64,000 nucleotides of DNA from JBCBAP01 sp038532435 (lineage in GTDB: Bacteria; Pseudomonadota; Alphaproteobacteria; Rhodobacterales; Rhodobacteraceae): NCBI GenBank assembly GCA_038532435.1, contig JBCBAP010000012.1, positions 1 to 64,000 of the forward strand. The letters are read 5' to 3'. This document shows, one piece after another, positions 37,281 to 45,901 of the stretch. Made by a program: the position numbers and the translations under genes. The notes below the pieces were generated by a model, which saw only the letters and a program-made list of their open reading frames with translations, searched no databases and was not told the DNA's origin. Position 1 is the first letter of the stretch; every line of letters begins with the position of its first letter.

Positions 37281-37331
37281 CTATCGGACCATGCACCTCC
37301 TGCTTGCTACGGTGACGAAATTGAAGGTCAT
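37281..37331 (-). CDS. 16-residue leader peptide of the efflux attenuator
   Basis: ATG at 37331 after the strong ribosome site AAAGGAG (7 nt) encodes MTFNFVTVASRRCMVR, ending in TAG at 37281. Codons 11-12 are tandem AGG, typically rare in GC-rich alphaproteobacteria. The segment GGAGGTGCATGG across codons 11-15 is complementary to CCATGCGCCCCC at 37251-37262, which includes the terminator 5' arm (eleven pairs including one G-U, one A-C mismatch). Full translation should cover this segment and allow termination; a ribosome stalled early would expose it and permit read-through into the efflux gene. The Thr/Ala/Ser residues (VTVAS) fit chloramphenicol-type stalling, but the inducer is not known. 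Confidence 0.65.
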   Translation of the reverse strand: MTFNFVTVASRRCMVR

Positions 37332-37352
37332 GGTTCCACTCCTTTGAATGCG

Positions 37353-37381
37353 AGCCTAGTCAGCTCGACCGAAGGTGGCAA
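37353..37381 (-). promoter_or_regulatory. Sigma-70-like promoter of the leader/efflux unit
   Basis: On the minus strand TTGCCA (37376-37381) and TAGGCT (37353-37358) are separated by 17 bases. Transcription would start just upstream of the leader peptide ribosome site, giving a short 5' end. Confidence 0.5.
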
Positions 37382-37772
37382 TGCGCAAAACCGACACTCG
37401 CCATCCTCCCGCAACTCGTCAGGTCTACCTTCCTTGCGGTTTACGGTGGTGACCTAGGTGCCACGGCTCGATCACTCCAGAGCCACGGGCCGGTCGGGTC
37501 AATCCGATTGGCTGAGCGGTGGTGTCTGTCCTCCCAGCACACCGCATGGTCCCACCCTTTGTCCAGTCGAGCTCGTCATGCTCGGGACTCAGTCGAACTT
37601 GGGCCCCACCGCACCGACGGCCTGTCGTGATCCGCGCGCGGGCGGAAATGGGGCTGGCCTAGACGCATATGCGTCAGCCCCCCGTCCGTTCAGCGTCGAC
37701 ACGGAGTTGCAACCGCACCCGATGCCAGACATCCGCTTGCGGCGACAGAACCTCGCGAGCACGAAGAAGGCG
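37382..37772. other. Intergenic region between efflux leader and AraC gene
   Basis: About 390 bases without a supportable gene. It holds the palindromic hairpin at 37650-37681 and the upstream flank of the efflux promoter. Short open frames here have no recognisable motifs. Confidence 0.5.
37650..37681. terminator. Hairpin with embedded 14-bp palindrome
   Basis: GGGGCTG and CAGCCCC enclose a region containing the perfect palindrome GACGCATATGCGTC (37662-37675). It lies about 90 bases downstream of the AraC stop codon on the minus strand. It could be the terminator of that gene or a binding site; the perfect palindrome favours protein binding. Confidence 0.4.
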
Positions 37773-38666
37773 CTAGGCGACATCCGCCGAAATCTGCTGA
37801 GCTTTGCCCCATTGCCTGGGTGACTGCCCGTACATGCGCTTGAACTCCCGGCTGAACTGCGACGGGCTGGCGTAACCGACGCGCATGGCCGCCTCGTTCA
37901 CCGTCATGCCTCCCGCAATCTTCATCGCAGCGTGGTTGAGGCGCATGGATTTCACGAACTGGATCGGGGCCATTGTTGTGACCTCTTTGAACTTACGATG
38001 GAACGCGGCCCGGCTCATGCCCGCCCGACCCGCCATCTCATCGATGGAGACCGGCGCATCGAGATGTGACGAGACGTATGCGATGGACCGTGCGATGGCG
38101 TTCCCCGCACCGAACGCCTGCCGTGCAAAAGTGCCCGCCTCCCCCTTCAGGATCGCGTAGTAGAGTTCACGTAACCGCGCCTCCCCCAGGACGGCCGTAT
38201 CCGTCCGACTGCCCTCGAGCTGCAGAAGTCGCAGGAGCGCTTCGGCAAAGCCCGTGTCCCATTGCGAGAGCCTGATCCCTTGAGCTCGCAAGCTTCCCGT
38301 CGCTGCGGGCAGACTGCTTCCGGCACTCTCCATCTCAACGGCCAGCGCGGTCATCACGCGCTGGTCCAATGTGATCAGAACGCCCAAAAGCGGTGTTTCG
38401 GGGGACGCCGCCGGGGTCCCAGCCTTGACAGGCATCGACATGGGGCAGCACAGATACCGGCTTTCGTCGTAGACATGCCTGCGCCCATCAAGAACCACTT
38501 CCTTGGATCCGCTGAGAAGGGCCACAACGCATGGTTCGTAGACCGCGGGAACGCACGGAATTGCCTGCGTTGCCCGAAACAGCTGCACCCCCGGGATACC
38601 GCTCTCTGTCAGACCATCCGCATCTGTCCGGGCGGCGATAACGCGCTTGATCTCGTACTTGCTCAT
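37773..38666 (-). CDS. AraC family regulator, AraC_N (CumR-like) type
   Basis: A 297-residue protein with an N-terminal AraC_N domain (about 20-180; ACRATQ-like segment LFRATQAIPCVPAVYEPCVVALLSG, RYLCCPMSMPV) and a C-terminal double helix-turn-helix (MSRAAFHRKFKEVTTMAPIQFVKSMRLNHA; NEAAMRVGYASPSQFSREFKRMYGQSP). Regulators of this type commonly control a neighbouring dehydrogenase or reductase. It is divergent from an SDR gene across 165 bases and probably activates it. Confidence 0.9.
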   Translation of the reverse strand: MSKYEIKRVIAARTDADGLTESGIPGVQLFRATQAIPCVPAVYEPCVVALLSGSKEVVLDGRRHVYDESRYLCCPMSMPVKAGTPAASPETPLLGVLITLDQRVMTALAVEMESAGSSLPAATGSLRAQGIRLSQWDTGFAEALLRLLQLEGSRTDTAVLGEARLRELYYAILKGEAGTFARQAFGAGNAIARSIAYVSSHLDAPVSIDEMAGRAGMSRAAFHRKFKEVTTMAPIQFVKSMRLNHAAMKIAGGMTVNEAAMRVGYASPSQFSREFKRMYGQSPRQWGKAQQISADVA

Positions 38667-38831
38667 ACAAGTGATCTAGACGGCCCACGTCGTTCCAGGC
38701 AAGCACATGATACAATCAGGCAAGACTTGGCGACGATCACGTCTGTTTCACCATCTTCCTGAGAGTTATCTGCAGATCGAAGACGACAGCAGCTCGCGCA
38801 GCCCAACGCCGGCGCAAGACGGAGCAAGGAA

Positions 38832-39782
38832 ATGCCAGACACCACTTTCGGACCCCAGGGCTGGACACCCGAGCGTCTCGGCAACCTCGCCGGCAGGACC
38901 TTTTTGATCACCGGCGCCAACTCAGGCGCTGGATTTCAGGCCGCACGGACACTGCTGGCGAAGGGCGCCAAGGTGGTGATGCTGAACCGGTCGACGGGGA
39001 AGTCCCAGTCCGCCGTCGAAGAGTTGAAGGACGAGTTCGAAAGCGGAGCCGACGTGAGTTTCGTTCGCCTGGACCTCGCGTCGCTTGCGAGCGTGCGAGA
39101 CGCGGCAGAGGAGATCTTGAAGACCGGTCCGCGGATCGACGCGCTCATCTGCAACGCAGCAATCGCGCAGGTGCCGACACAGAAGCTGACCGTGGACGGG
39201 TTCGAGAGCATGCTCGGAACTAACCACTACGGCCATTTCCTGCTCTGCGGTCTGCTGTTTGACGGGATCGACGCGTCGAAGGGACGGATCGTTGTCGTCT
39301 CCAGCCTCGGCTACAACATGGGTATCAAGACCATCCAGTTCGACGATATGAACTGGGAGAGGAACTACCACCAGAACCGGACCTATTCGCAAAGCAAGCT
39401 GGCGCAGATGATGTTTGCCTACGAATTGCAGGATCGGCTGAAGGCTGCCGGGCGAACCGATGTGGGGGTCTATGTGTGTCATCCCGGCTCGTCGCGCACA
39501 TCGCTGATAGCGACGAGCGGCAACCTGGTCACACGGATCATGTTCGGGCTGATGTCCCTGTCGCCCATGGTCCAGTCGGCTAAAAGAGGCTCCTGGCCGG
39601 AGGTGATGTGCGCAACTGAAAATAGGCTTGAGCAGCGGGCGCTTTACGGTCCTACCGGTCGCATGGAGTTCGTCGGTCCGGTCGGCAGGGGCACGTTGCA
39701 CCCTCACGCCTACGACAAGGCCGTCATGACACGCCTGTGGGAGGTGTCAGAGAAAGCAACGGGGTTCACATGGGCACTCTAG
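38832..39782 (+). CDS. Short-chain dehydrogenase/reductase, retinol dehydrogenase/protochlorophyllide-reductase-like
   Basis: A 316-residue SDR with a Rossmann motif TGANSGAGFQAA (about residue 31), LICNAAIA, the Ser of VVSSLGYN and the catalytic YSQSK. The length and the HYGHFLLCGLLFD segment resemble the RDH/light-dependent-reductase-like branch that often works with AraC regulators. It probably uses NADP(H) on a carbonyl compound; the substrate is unknown. GGAG lies 7 nt before the ATG. It is divergent from the AraC gene. Confidence 0.9.
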   Translation: MPDTTFGPQGWTPERLGNLAGRTFLITGANSGAGFQAARTLLAKGAKVVMLNRSTGKSQSAVEELKDEFESGADVSFVRLDLASLASVRDAAEEILKTGPRIDALICNAAIAQVPTQKLTVDGFESMLGTNHYGHFLLCGLLFDGIDASKGRIVVVSSLGYNMGIKTIQFDDMNWERNYHQNRTYSQSKLAQMMFAYELQDRLKAAGRTDVGVYVCHPGSSRTSLIATSGNLVTRIMFGLMSLSPMVQSAKRGSWPEVMCATENRLEQRALYGPTGRMEFVGPVGRGTLHPHAYDKAVMTRLWEVSEKATGFTWAL

Positions 39783-39792
39783 TCGACCGGCA
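39783..39792 (+). repeat. Short direct repeat, right copy
   Basis: TCGACCGGCA identical to the end of tRNA-Thr (35393-35402), immediately after the SDR stop codon. With the left copy it brackets a 4.4-kb segment holding the efflux gene, AraC and SDR. It may be a decayed attachment site. Confidence 0.35.
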
Positions 39793-39915
39793 TTGTCGGC
39801 AACGCTGAGCGCTGAAAGCTGCCCTTGGTGGGCCGACGATCACTCGCAGGCTTCGGAAGCACGGGACCGAGGTGACCCAGCGCACAAAGATGCGTCCTGA
39901 CCAAGAGAGCCTCGA

Positions 39916-40245
39916 GTGGCACTAGACGAGACCCACATTCGCGTCGGCGGAAAGTGGCGAAACCGGTGGTACGCCGTCGACGCGCAGGGCTCGATCGCCA
40001 TTCTCCACCCGACGGTGCAGTGGGACGCCCGCGCAGCAAAGGCCCGCGGGAAAAGTGACCGTCGCGCGGAGACACCGGCACGGACCGGTAACTATTTGGC
40101 ACGACACCGAACCGCGACAGGCTTTGCGCAACGATGAGTGTATCCCGACAACGGGACAGGGTTCAGGAACGATCACGCGCGGGCAGACTGCTTGGAACAT
40201 CACCGGAGCATGGTCGGGTGTCTTGCGGAAACTGCGGTGAGGTTG
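39916..40245 (+). pseudogene. Decayed IS6-family transposase remnant
   Basis: LDETHIRVGGKWRNRWYAVDAQGSI matches the IS6-type catalytic start (WxxDETYIKVxGKWxYLYRAVDxxG), followed by DARAAK. Later pieces lie in other frames, including a LEHHRSMV segment reminiscent of IEQDHRxVK. A base appears missing at the expected WH-LDET junction, and there are further frameshifts, so it is inactive. The interval 39793-39915 holds nothing else recognisable. Confidence 0.55.
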
Positions 40246-40283
40246 ACGGATCAGTCACCTGCTCCAGTCACCCGCGAAACAGA

Positions 40284-41198
40284 TTACCTGAACGTCGAAA
40301 AGAAGCGCTCTTTCGTGGCTTCCGCGTCGACGCTGACCCCAACGCGCGTCATCGGGCCTTGGCCGGGCCGCGTGCGCCCGATCTCTTCACCTTCAAGGAC
40401 CACCGTCAGCGGCATCTCTTGGATCGTGATGAGATCCGGTGCGACACTCGCGATCACGGCCACCGGGTCGTGGAGGGCACAGCCCGACCGGCCGCGCCCC
40501 TCGTAAAGCGATATGTAGTCGCGGGAGGCGGCGTGCAAGAACGCACCATGTTCCGGGTGGCGCGCCGCAAGCGCTGCGAAATCCGCGCGGTCCGCCAATA
40601 CCTTGAGGGTCACGTCGAGGCCGATGATCGTTGTGGACACGCCCGAGGTCAGCACCTCCGCGAGGGCGTGGGGGTCCTGATAGGTGTTGGCCTCTGCGTG
40701 GGATGTCACGTTGCCCGGAACGTGGACCGCGCCCCCCATCACCACGATCTGTGAGACGTTTGTGGCAAAGTCCGGATGTCTGCGCAGGGCCTCGGCAACG
40801 TTGGTAATGGGGCCGATGGCGCAGACCGTCACCTCGCCGGGATAGGCCCGCGCCATCCGGGCCAGGAAATCGGCGGCATCCTCCCCGATCTTGCGGCGTT
40901 TGGGCCTCACGGGCGGGACGGGGCCGAAACCTTCCACCCCGTGGATCCGCGCCGCCTCGGCAGGGTCGAGCCGTGGGACGACGCTCGGGGCAGCCGCGCC
41001 CTCGGCCACAGGGATGTCGAGGCCAGCCAGATCGCAAAGGCGCAACGCGTTGCGGGTCGCCTTTTCGACCGGCACATTACCGAACACCGTTGTGAGGCCC
41101 AGAAGTGTTATCGCCGGATCGTGGACGGCGTAGAGGATCGCCATGGCGTCATCGACGCCGGGATCGGTGTCGATGATGATCTTCTTCGGTTCAGGCAT
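40284..41198 (-). CDS. Inosine/uridine-preferring nucleoside hydrolase
   Basis: A 304-residue enzyme with the calcium-binding DTDPGVDDA motif near the N-terminus and the conserved VTVCAIGPITNVAEAL and VMGGAV segments of IU_nuc_hydro proteins. It cleaves the N-glycosidic bond of nucleosides to base plus ribose. It is last in the gntR-sulfatase-ABC operon and overlaps the permease gene by 8 bases. With the divergent guanine deaminase it points to purine nucleoside catabolism. Confidence 0.92.
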   Translation of the reverse strand: MPEPKKIIIDTDPGVDDAMAILYAVHDPAITLLGLTTVFGNVPVEKATRNALRLCDLAGLDIPVAEGAAAPSVVPRLDPAEAARIHGVEGFGPVPPVRPKRRKIGEDAADFLARMARAYPGEVTVCAIGPITNVAEALRRHPDFATNVSQIVVMGGAVHVPGNVTSHAEANTYQDPHALAEVLTSGVSTTIIGLDVTLKVLADRADFAALAARHPEHGAFLHAASRDYISLYEGRGRSGCALHDPVAVIASVAPDLITIQEMPLTVVLEGEEIGRTRPGQGPMTRVGVSVDAEATKERFFSTFR

Positions 41199-41943
41199 CC
41201 TGCCACCTGAGCAGACGTTTCCTCAGCCAGACGACGAGCAGGTAGTTGCTCAACCCCAGAACCGCCGCGATCAGCGTCACACCGTAGAGGATATCCGCGC
41301 GGTACCCCTCCATCGCGGTGACGATCAGATAGCCCAGTCCGGTGCGGGAAAAGAAGAATTCGGCGACGATCGCTGCGATGATCGAGCCGGTGAAGGCGAC
41401 TTCGTGCGCAGCCATGTAGTAGGGCACCGCCGATGGCCAGCGCACCTTCCAGAAGACCTGCCATCGGGACGCATTGAGCACATGCATACGGTCGAGCAGG
41501 ACCTGATCGGCGGCGCGCAGGCCCGTCACCACGTTGGCCAGAACAGGGAAAAAGGTCACCAGGAACACCACGATGAACTTCGGCAGGTTCGTCGTGCCAA
41601 GGGTGATTACGAGGATCGGCGCGATCACGACAAAGGGGATGTTCTTGATCACGATGAACCACGCCATGAGGAAGGTCTGCACCGAAGGCAGGTAGACGAA
41701 CAGGATCGCCACAGAGATCGCGAACAGGTTCGCGAACGCATATCCCACCAGCGCGCCGTACATCGTGACGCCCGTGTGATAGAGGAAGTTCGACCATTCG
41801 TTGCCGAGCGTCCGGAACACGATCCCGGGCCCGGGAAGGATGAAGGCCTGAAGACCCGACAGGGAAACGGTGAGTTGCCAGATGATCGGGACCGACACGA
41901 TCATCAGCACATATCCCAACCGTTCGCGGGCGATGCCGGTCAT
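41191..41943 (-). CDS. ABC importer permease, NitT/TauT type
   Basis: A 250-residue inner-membrane protein with about six helices and the EAA-loop segment NASRWQVFWKVRWPSAVPYYMAA. It is a BPD_transp_1 permease of the SsuC/TauC class. It overlaps both the ATPase gene (4 bases) and the nucleoside hydrolase gene (8 bases). By context it imports the substrate of the hydrolase and sulfatase. Confidence 0.9.
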   Translation of the reverse strand: MTGIARERLGYVLMIVSVPIIWQLTVSLSGLQAFILPGPGIVFRTLGNEWSNFLYHTGVTMYGALVGYAFANLFAISVAILFVYLPSVQTFLMAWFIVIKNIPFVVIAPILVITLGTTNLPKFIVVFLVTFFPVLANVVTGLRAADQVLLDRMHVLNASRWQVFWKVRWPSAVPYYMAAHEVAFTGSIIAAIVAEFFFSRTGLGYLIVTAMEGYRADILYGVTLIAAVLGLSNYLLVVWLRKRLLRWQDA

Positions 41944-42692
41944 AGCGCCTCCACTTCGTAGAGCAACCGCCGCACCTCGAGCACCTTCTCGGCAAAGGCA
42001 GACCTGGTTTTGATCTCACGCCGACGTGGGCGCGGGAAATCAACATCGACGATGGTGCTGATCCGGCCGGGACGCGGGGCGAGAATGACCACGCGATCCG
42101 CCAGCATCACCGCCTCGTCGATGGAGTGGGTGACGAGGATCGTCGTCTTCGGGTTGTCGAGCAGGACCTCTCCCAGAAACTCGCACATGAATTCGCGGGT
42201 CATCTCATCCAACGCGCCGAACGGTTCATCCATCATCAGAAAGGGCGGGTTATGGACCATGGCCGCGGCGATGTTGACCCGCTGCTGCATCCCACCGGAC
42301 AGCTGGTGAGGATAGTGATCCCGGAACTCTCCAAGCCCGAACTCGTCCAGCAGCCCGCCCGGCGTGAGCGGGGATTTGACCCGGGTGATGTCGAGCGTCA
42401 TCTGAACGTTTTGGAGCGATGTGCGTGACGGAACGAGGGCGGCGTGCTGGAACACGATGCCAAGCTTGTGTTCGCGGCGCACACGCTCCGGCGTTTCACC
42501 GCCAACCAGGATTTCGCCCGAGCTTGCCGTCTCAAGGGAGAGGACATGCCGCAGCAGGGTCGTCTTCCCGCACCCGGACGGGCCGATGAGGGCGATGAAC
42601 TCGCCCTCATGGATGTCCAGGTCGATGTCCTTGAGCGCCTCGATCTCTCCAAACGTCTTTGAGAGATCGCGAAGCTGGATGGCCGGCGACAT
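41940..42692 (-). CDS. ABC importer ATP-binding protein, NitT/TauT type
   Basis: The ATG at 42692 (MSPAIQLRDLSKTFGE) begins right after the binding-protein gene; the frame runs back into that gene, so longer starts are unlikely. The 250-residue ATPase has Walker A GPSGCGKTT, LSGGMQQRV, Walker B FLMMDEPFGALD and LVTHSIDEA. It is coupled to the permease by a 4-base overlap. Confidence 0.9.
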   Translation of the reverse strand: MSPAIQLRDLSKTFGEIEALKDIDLDIHEGEFIALIGPSGCGKTTLLRHVLSLETASSGEILVGGETPERVRREHKLGIVFQHAALVPSRTSLQNVQMTLDITRVKSPLTPGGLLDEFGLGEFRDHYPHQLSGGMQQRVNIAAAMVHNPPFLMMDEPFGALDEMTREFMCEFLGEVLLDNPKTTILVTHSIDEAVMLADRVVILAPRPGRISTIVDVDFPRPRRREIKTRSAFAEKVLEVRRLLYEVEAL

Positions 42693-42696
42693 CGTG

Positions 42697-43758
42697 TCAG
42701 CTGCAGTCAACGGTTGGCATGAAACCGTATTGCAAAAGGGTCGCCGCATTCTCGTTCCATGCGGACAGATCCGTCTCAAGCAAACGGGTGTCACCCTTGG
42801 TCACCAACGGCGTTTGCTGCTCGTACCGGGCCAGCACCAACTCCTTGGTCAGGTGTGGAGCATCGGCTGCGTATTTCAGGACGTTGTCCGCCGATGCCTC
42901 CGGATTCTCCAGCATGAAGGCGATCCCACGGTGTACGGCTCGCATGAAACGCGCGCTCAGCTCCGGATTTTCCGCGATATCGTCCTTCATCATCACGATG
43001 GAGTCCGGGAAATCGTCGAAGGCGTGGGGCCCCCACATGAGGGCATTCCAGTCATATCCCTGTGCAGCGATCGTGCGTGTCTGGTTGAAGATCCATCCGA
43101 AGTAGAAGTCCGCCGTCCCGGCAAAGAGGGCGTCCGGGGTGAAGCCCGCCTTGATGATCGTAACGTCGCCCTCGTCCATCCCGGCCTTGTCCAACAGAAT
43201 GGGCATATGTTCGAGAAACGGCCCGCCGGCAACAGTCCGCCCTTTGAGGTCCTGCGGGGTCAGCTCCTTGCCGATGAGGTCTTCGTCGATGGTCAGGAAA
43301 GCCGCGGGACCACCCTTCAGGACCGATCCGACAGACGTGATGCCCTCGATCGGCGTCGGGGAGGTGATGGCCCGCGGCAGGTAGGATCCAGCGGAGGCGA
43401 CGGCGACGTCCACAACGCCGCCGCCCAGCGTCTGTATGTGGTTCTTGCCGGGTCCGCCGGGGACCAGTTCAACCTCGATGCCTTCTTCGGCGAAGAAACC
43501 CTCCTCGATCGCATTGTAGAATTGGGAGTGGGCGTCATCGAGGATCCATGACAGGCCAAGGCGCATCCGCACGGTCTCGTCCATCGGGGTGATGTCCGAA
43601 AGGTCCGCATCGGACGGGAGCAGGTCATTTGTGACGTAGGTCTCCGCGGGCACGACACGCTCCACACAGGCGAGCGCCTCGTCATAGGTCATGTCCGGTT
43701 CCGCCAAGGCCGGACCGGTCAACGCGGTGGTTGCCAGCAGAACAAGTGCACGCTTCAT
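42697..43758 (-). CDS. ABC importer substrate-binding protein, NMT1-like
   Basis: The ATG at 43758 follows AAGGAGAG at 6 nt and starts a signal peptide (MKRALVLLATTALTGPALA). The 353-residue receptor has the NMT1/SsuA features LSWILDDAHSQFYNAIEEGFFAEEG and GADFYFG-like FAGTADFYFGW. It carries an unusual N-terminal extension with one Cys and ends in a second Cys (TVDCS), possibly a disulfide. The ligand may be a nucleoside or its derivative given the operon, though NMT1-type receptors usually bind pyrimidines, sulfonates or phthalates. Confidence 0.87.
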   Translation of the reverse strand: MKRALVLLATTALTGPALAEPDMTYDEALACVERVVPAETYVTNDLLPSDADLSDITPMDETVRMRLGLSWILDDAHSQFYNAIEEGFFAEEGIEVELVPGGPGKNHIQTLGGGVVDVAVASAGSYLPRAITSPTPIEGITSVGSVLKGGPAAFLTIDEDLIGKELTPQDLKGRTVAGGPFLEHMPILLDKAGMDEGDVTIIKAGFTPDALFAGTADFYFGWIFNQTRTIAAQGYDWNALMWGPHAFDDFPDSIVMMKDDIAENPELSARFMRAVHRGIAFMLENPEASADNVLKYAADAPHLTKELVLARYEQQTPLVTKGDTRLLETDLSAWNENAATLLQYGFMPTVDCS

Positions 43759-43783
43759 GTCAGTCTCTCCTTGTTGGTCGGTG

Positions 43784-45127
43784 TCATCGCCAAGCCTCGG
43801 ACGGGTTGAATCTGGGGTCTCCGAAAAAGTCCTCGGCTTGTGGTGGTTGGTCTTCGAACTGATCGAAATGCGCGGACAGCCGAGCCCGCAACCGGGCGGC
43901 GATATCCGGTGCCGCGTCGATGAGGTTGTGCTCCTCCCCCGCGCGCAGGTCGAACAGCGTGTCACGGCGGTTGTCGAACCGGGCGACCAGCTTGTGCGTC
44001 GCGGTGCGGATCATGCGCGCGGTGCCGTACTCCCCGAATTGCGCGTCACGCCAGTGGTCGGCGGTGCCGTGCAGCACCGGCCACAGCGCGCGCCCGGCGA
44101 ACGGCCCACCGCGCGGTGTCACCTCGGACGCGGCCGCCAACGTCTGAAAGAGGTCGAGATGGTCGGCAAAGGCCGTCGGCCGCACACCCGCGGGCACATC
44201 GGGCCCGGCGAGGATCATCGGAATACGAATGCTCTCCTCGATCATGTTCTGGGGGCTGGTCGCGTTACCCTTCCCCCAGATCCCGTGATGGTCGAGGCAG
44301 AGCCCGTGATCGGAGGTGAACACGATCAGCGTCCGGTCCAGTTCACCCGTCGCGTCGAGGTGATCCAGAATACGCCCCATGCCCTCGTCGATGGCGCTTA
44401 CAGCGGCGTAGTACTGCGCCTTCGCACGGCGGCGCGCGCCTTCGTCACCGGCGGGAAACTCGATGTTTCTGATCTCACCCTCGAAAACCCGCTCGGCACT
44501 CGGGATATCGGCGAAGCTTGCATCGGCATATTGCGCGACCAGCCGGTCAGGCTGATCCTCCCAGGGCGAGTGGGTGGCGTAGAAACCCGTGAAGTGAAAG
44601 AAGGGGCGGTCTCTGGGCCGATCACGCAGGAACGCGACCGTTCGGTCCGCGATCAGATGCGTGAGATACCCTTCCGGCGCGCACAGAACGCCGTTGTCGG
44701 AAAACCGGTTCGCGGCGCGGTGGTGGATCGGGTAGTCCCCCGCAAGCGCGAACCAGTCATCGAAGCCGGGCTGCGGATCGTAGTCGCGCCCGACATGCCA
44801 CTTCCCCGACAGCCCCGTGTGATACCCTGCAGCGTGCAGAAGCTGCGGCAGGGTCGTCAGATCCCGCATCCAGGAGATGGAATTGAACCGTTCGGAGGAG
44901 TTCAGGTAGTCATGCACCCTGTGCTGCGTCGGCAGAAGGCCGGTCATGAAACTCGCCCGGGCGGGTGAGCAGACCGGCACCGGGGTGAAGGCGTTTTCCA
45001 TAACAGCACCCCGGGCGGCGAGGGCGTCTACGGACGGCGTGAGCAGTTCTGAGTTGCCGTAGGCTGGCAAGGCCCACTGCCCGTGATCATCGTTGAAGAT
45101 GACGAGGATGTTCGGCCGATTAGTCAT
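43784..45127 (-). CDS. Type I sulfatase (formylglycine-dependent), cytoplasmic
   Basis: A 447-residue alkaline-phosphatase-superfamily sulfatase. The N-terminal LVIFNDDHG holds the metal-binding Asp13 and Asp14; CSPAR at Cys53 is the C-x-P-x-R formylglycine motif (Cys type). FTSDHGLCLDHHGIWGKG supplies further metal ligands. It has no signal peptide, so it should desulfate an imported compound. It overlaps the GntR gene by 4 bases and precedes the importer genes. The substrate is unknown; the nucleoside hydrolase and guanine deaminase in the locus make a sulfated nucleoside one possibility. A maturase is not in the window. Confidence 0.9.
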   Translation of the reverse strand: MTNRPNILVIFNDDHGQWALPAYGNSELLTPSVDALAARGAVMENAFTPVPVCSPARASFMTGLLPTQHRVHDYLNSSERFNSISWMRDLTTLPQLLHAAGYHTGLSGKWHVGRDYDPQPGFDDWFALAGDYPIHHRAANRFSDNGVLCAPEGYLTHLIADRTVAFLRDRPRDRPFFHFTGFYATHSPWEDQPDRLVAQYADASFADIPSAERVFEGEIRNIEFPAGDEGARRRAKAQYYAAVSAIDEGMGRILDHLDATGELDRTLIVFTSDHGLCLDHHGIWGKGNATSPQNMIEESIRIPMILAGPDVPAGVRPTAFADHLDLFQTLAAASEVTPRGGPFAGRALWPVLHGTADHWRDAQFGEYGTARMIRTATHKLVARFDNRRDTLFDLRAGEEHNLIDAAPDIAARLRARLSAHFDQFEDQPPQAEDFFGDPRFNPSEAWR

Positions 45128-45855
45128 GACAGTTTCGTCGCGTGGATCGTGCCTGCGAAGCCCAATGGCAACGTACCGGGAACGATGAGCAGGCGCGTCA
45201 CTGCGAGAAGCTCGACCTTTTCGGAGAAGAGATCCGTCGAGATCTCGATGAGCGGCAGCCCGACGTCACACTTCAATCTTGCGGCCACATCCGCGTCGGA
45301 CAGAGTTGCAGAGAGAGAGGCGTTCTGAAGAAACTTTTCGGAGCGCGTATGGTCGGCAATTTTGCTGATCAGGTTGCCGTCGAAGGTATCCCAATCAACG
45401 TCCCAGTCGGCGAATTGCGCGGGCGACATGTGATCGACCACATAGGCGACAGGCTGCCCGTCGGCGGTCAGAACCCGTTCGAGCCGGAGAAGTTTCGACG
45501 CGTCCGGCAGGCGAAACCGTCGGGCGACACCGGCCGCGTGGACCCCTTCAGCGACCGAGATCTGTTCCACGCCGGGCGTCTTGCCGATGCTTCGGATCAC
45601 TTCGGGCAACGCGACCGAGCGTACATGCGTGCCCGGCGCCCGGCGCAGGATCGTTCCTACACCATGGCAGCGGGCGAGCATGCCTTCGCTTTCCAGCTGA
45701 ATCACGGCTTCGCGCACGGTGTTTCGGCTGACACCAAATTGCTCGGCGAGCTTCCCCTCGCTGGGCACCCGATCGCCAACGTCGAGCCCGCGGGCTGCCA
45801 TGTCTGACAGCAGGGCCTCACGCAGCCGCTCGACGGTTGGAAGTTGTTTAAGCAT
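45124..45855 (-). CDS. GntR/HutC family regulator with UTRA domain
   Basis: A 243-residue protein with an N-terminal winged helix (GKLAEQFGVSRNTVREAVIQLESEGML, about residues 30-60) and a C-terminal UTRA ligand-binding domain. It is the first gene of the operon that continues through sulfatase, importer and nucleoside hydrolase, and it is divergent from the guanine deaminase gene. It probably represses both directions until a pathway intermediate binds; a palindrome at 45890-45901 is a candidate operator. Confidence 0.9.
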   Translation of the reverse strand: MLKQLPTVERLREALLSDMAARGLDVGDRVPSEGKLAEQFGVSRNTVREAVIQLESEGMLARCHGVGTILRRAPGTHVRSVALPEVIRSIGKTPGVEQISVAEGVHAAGVARRFRLPDASKLLRLERVLTADGQPVAYVVDHMSPAQFADWDVDWDTFDGNLISKIADHTRSEKFLQNASLSATLSDADVAARLKCDVGLPLIEISTDLFSEKVELLAVTRLLIVPGTLPLGFAGTIHATKLS

Positions 45856-45889
45856 CGCACACCATGCTCCCGATAGTGGTCAGTTTAGA

Positions 45890-45901
45890 TTGGAGGTCCA
45901 A
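45890..45901. promoter_or_regulatory. Palindrome, putative GntR operator
   Basis: TTGGA and TCCAA flank GG, 35 bases upstream of the gntR start codon, in the 253-base divergent gap before the guanine deaminase gene. Size and position fit an autoregulatory site for a UTRA-type GntR protein. Confidence 0.4.
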
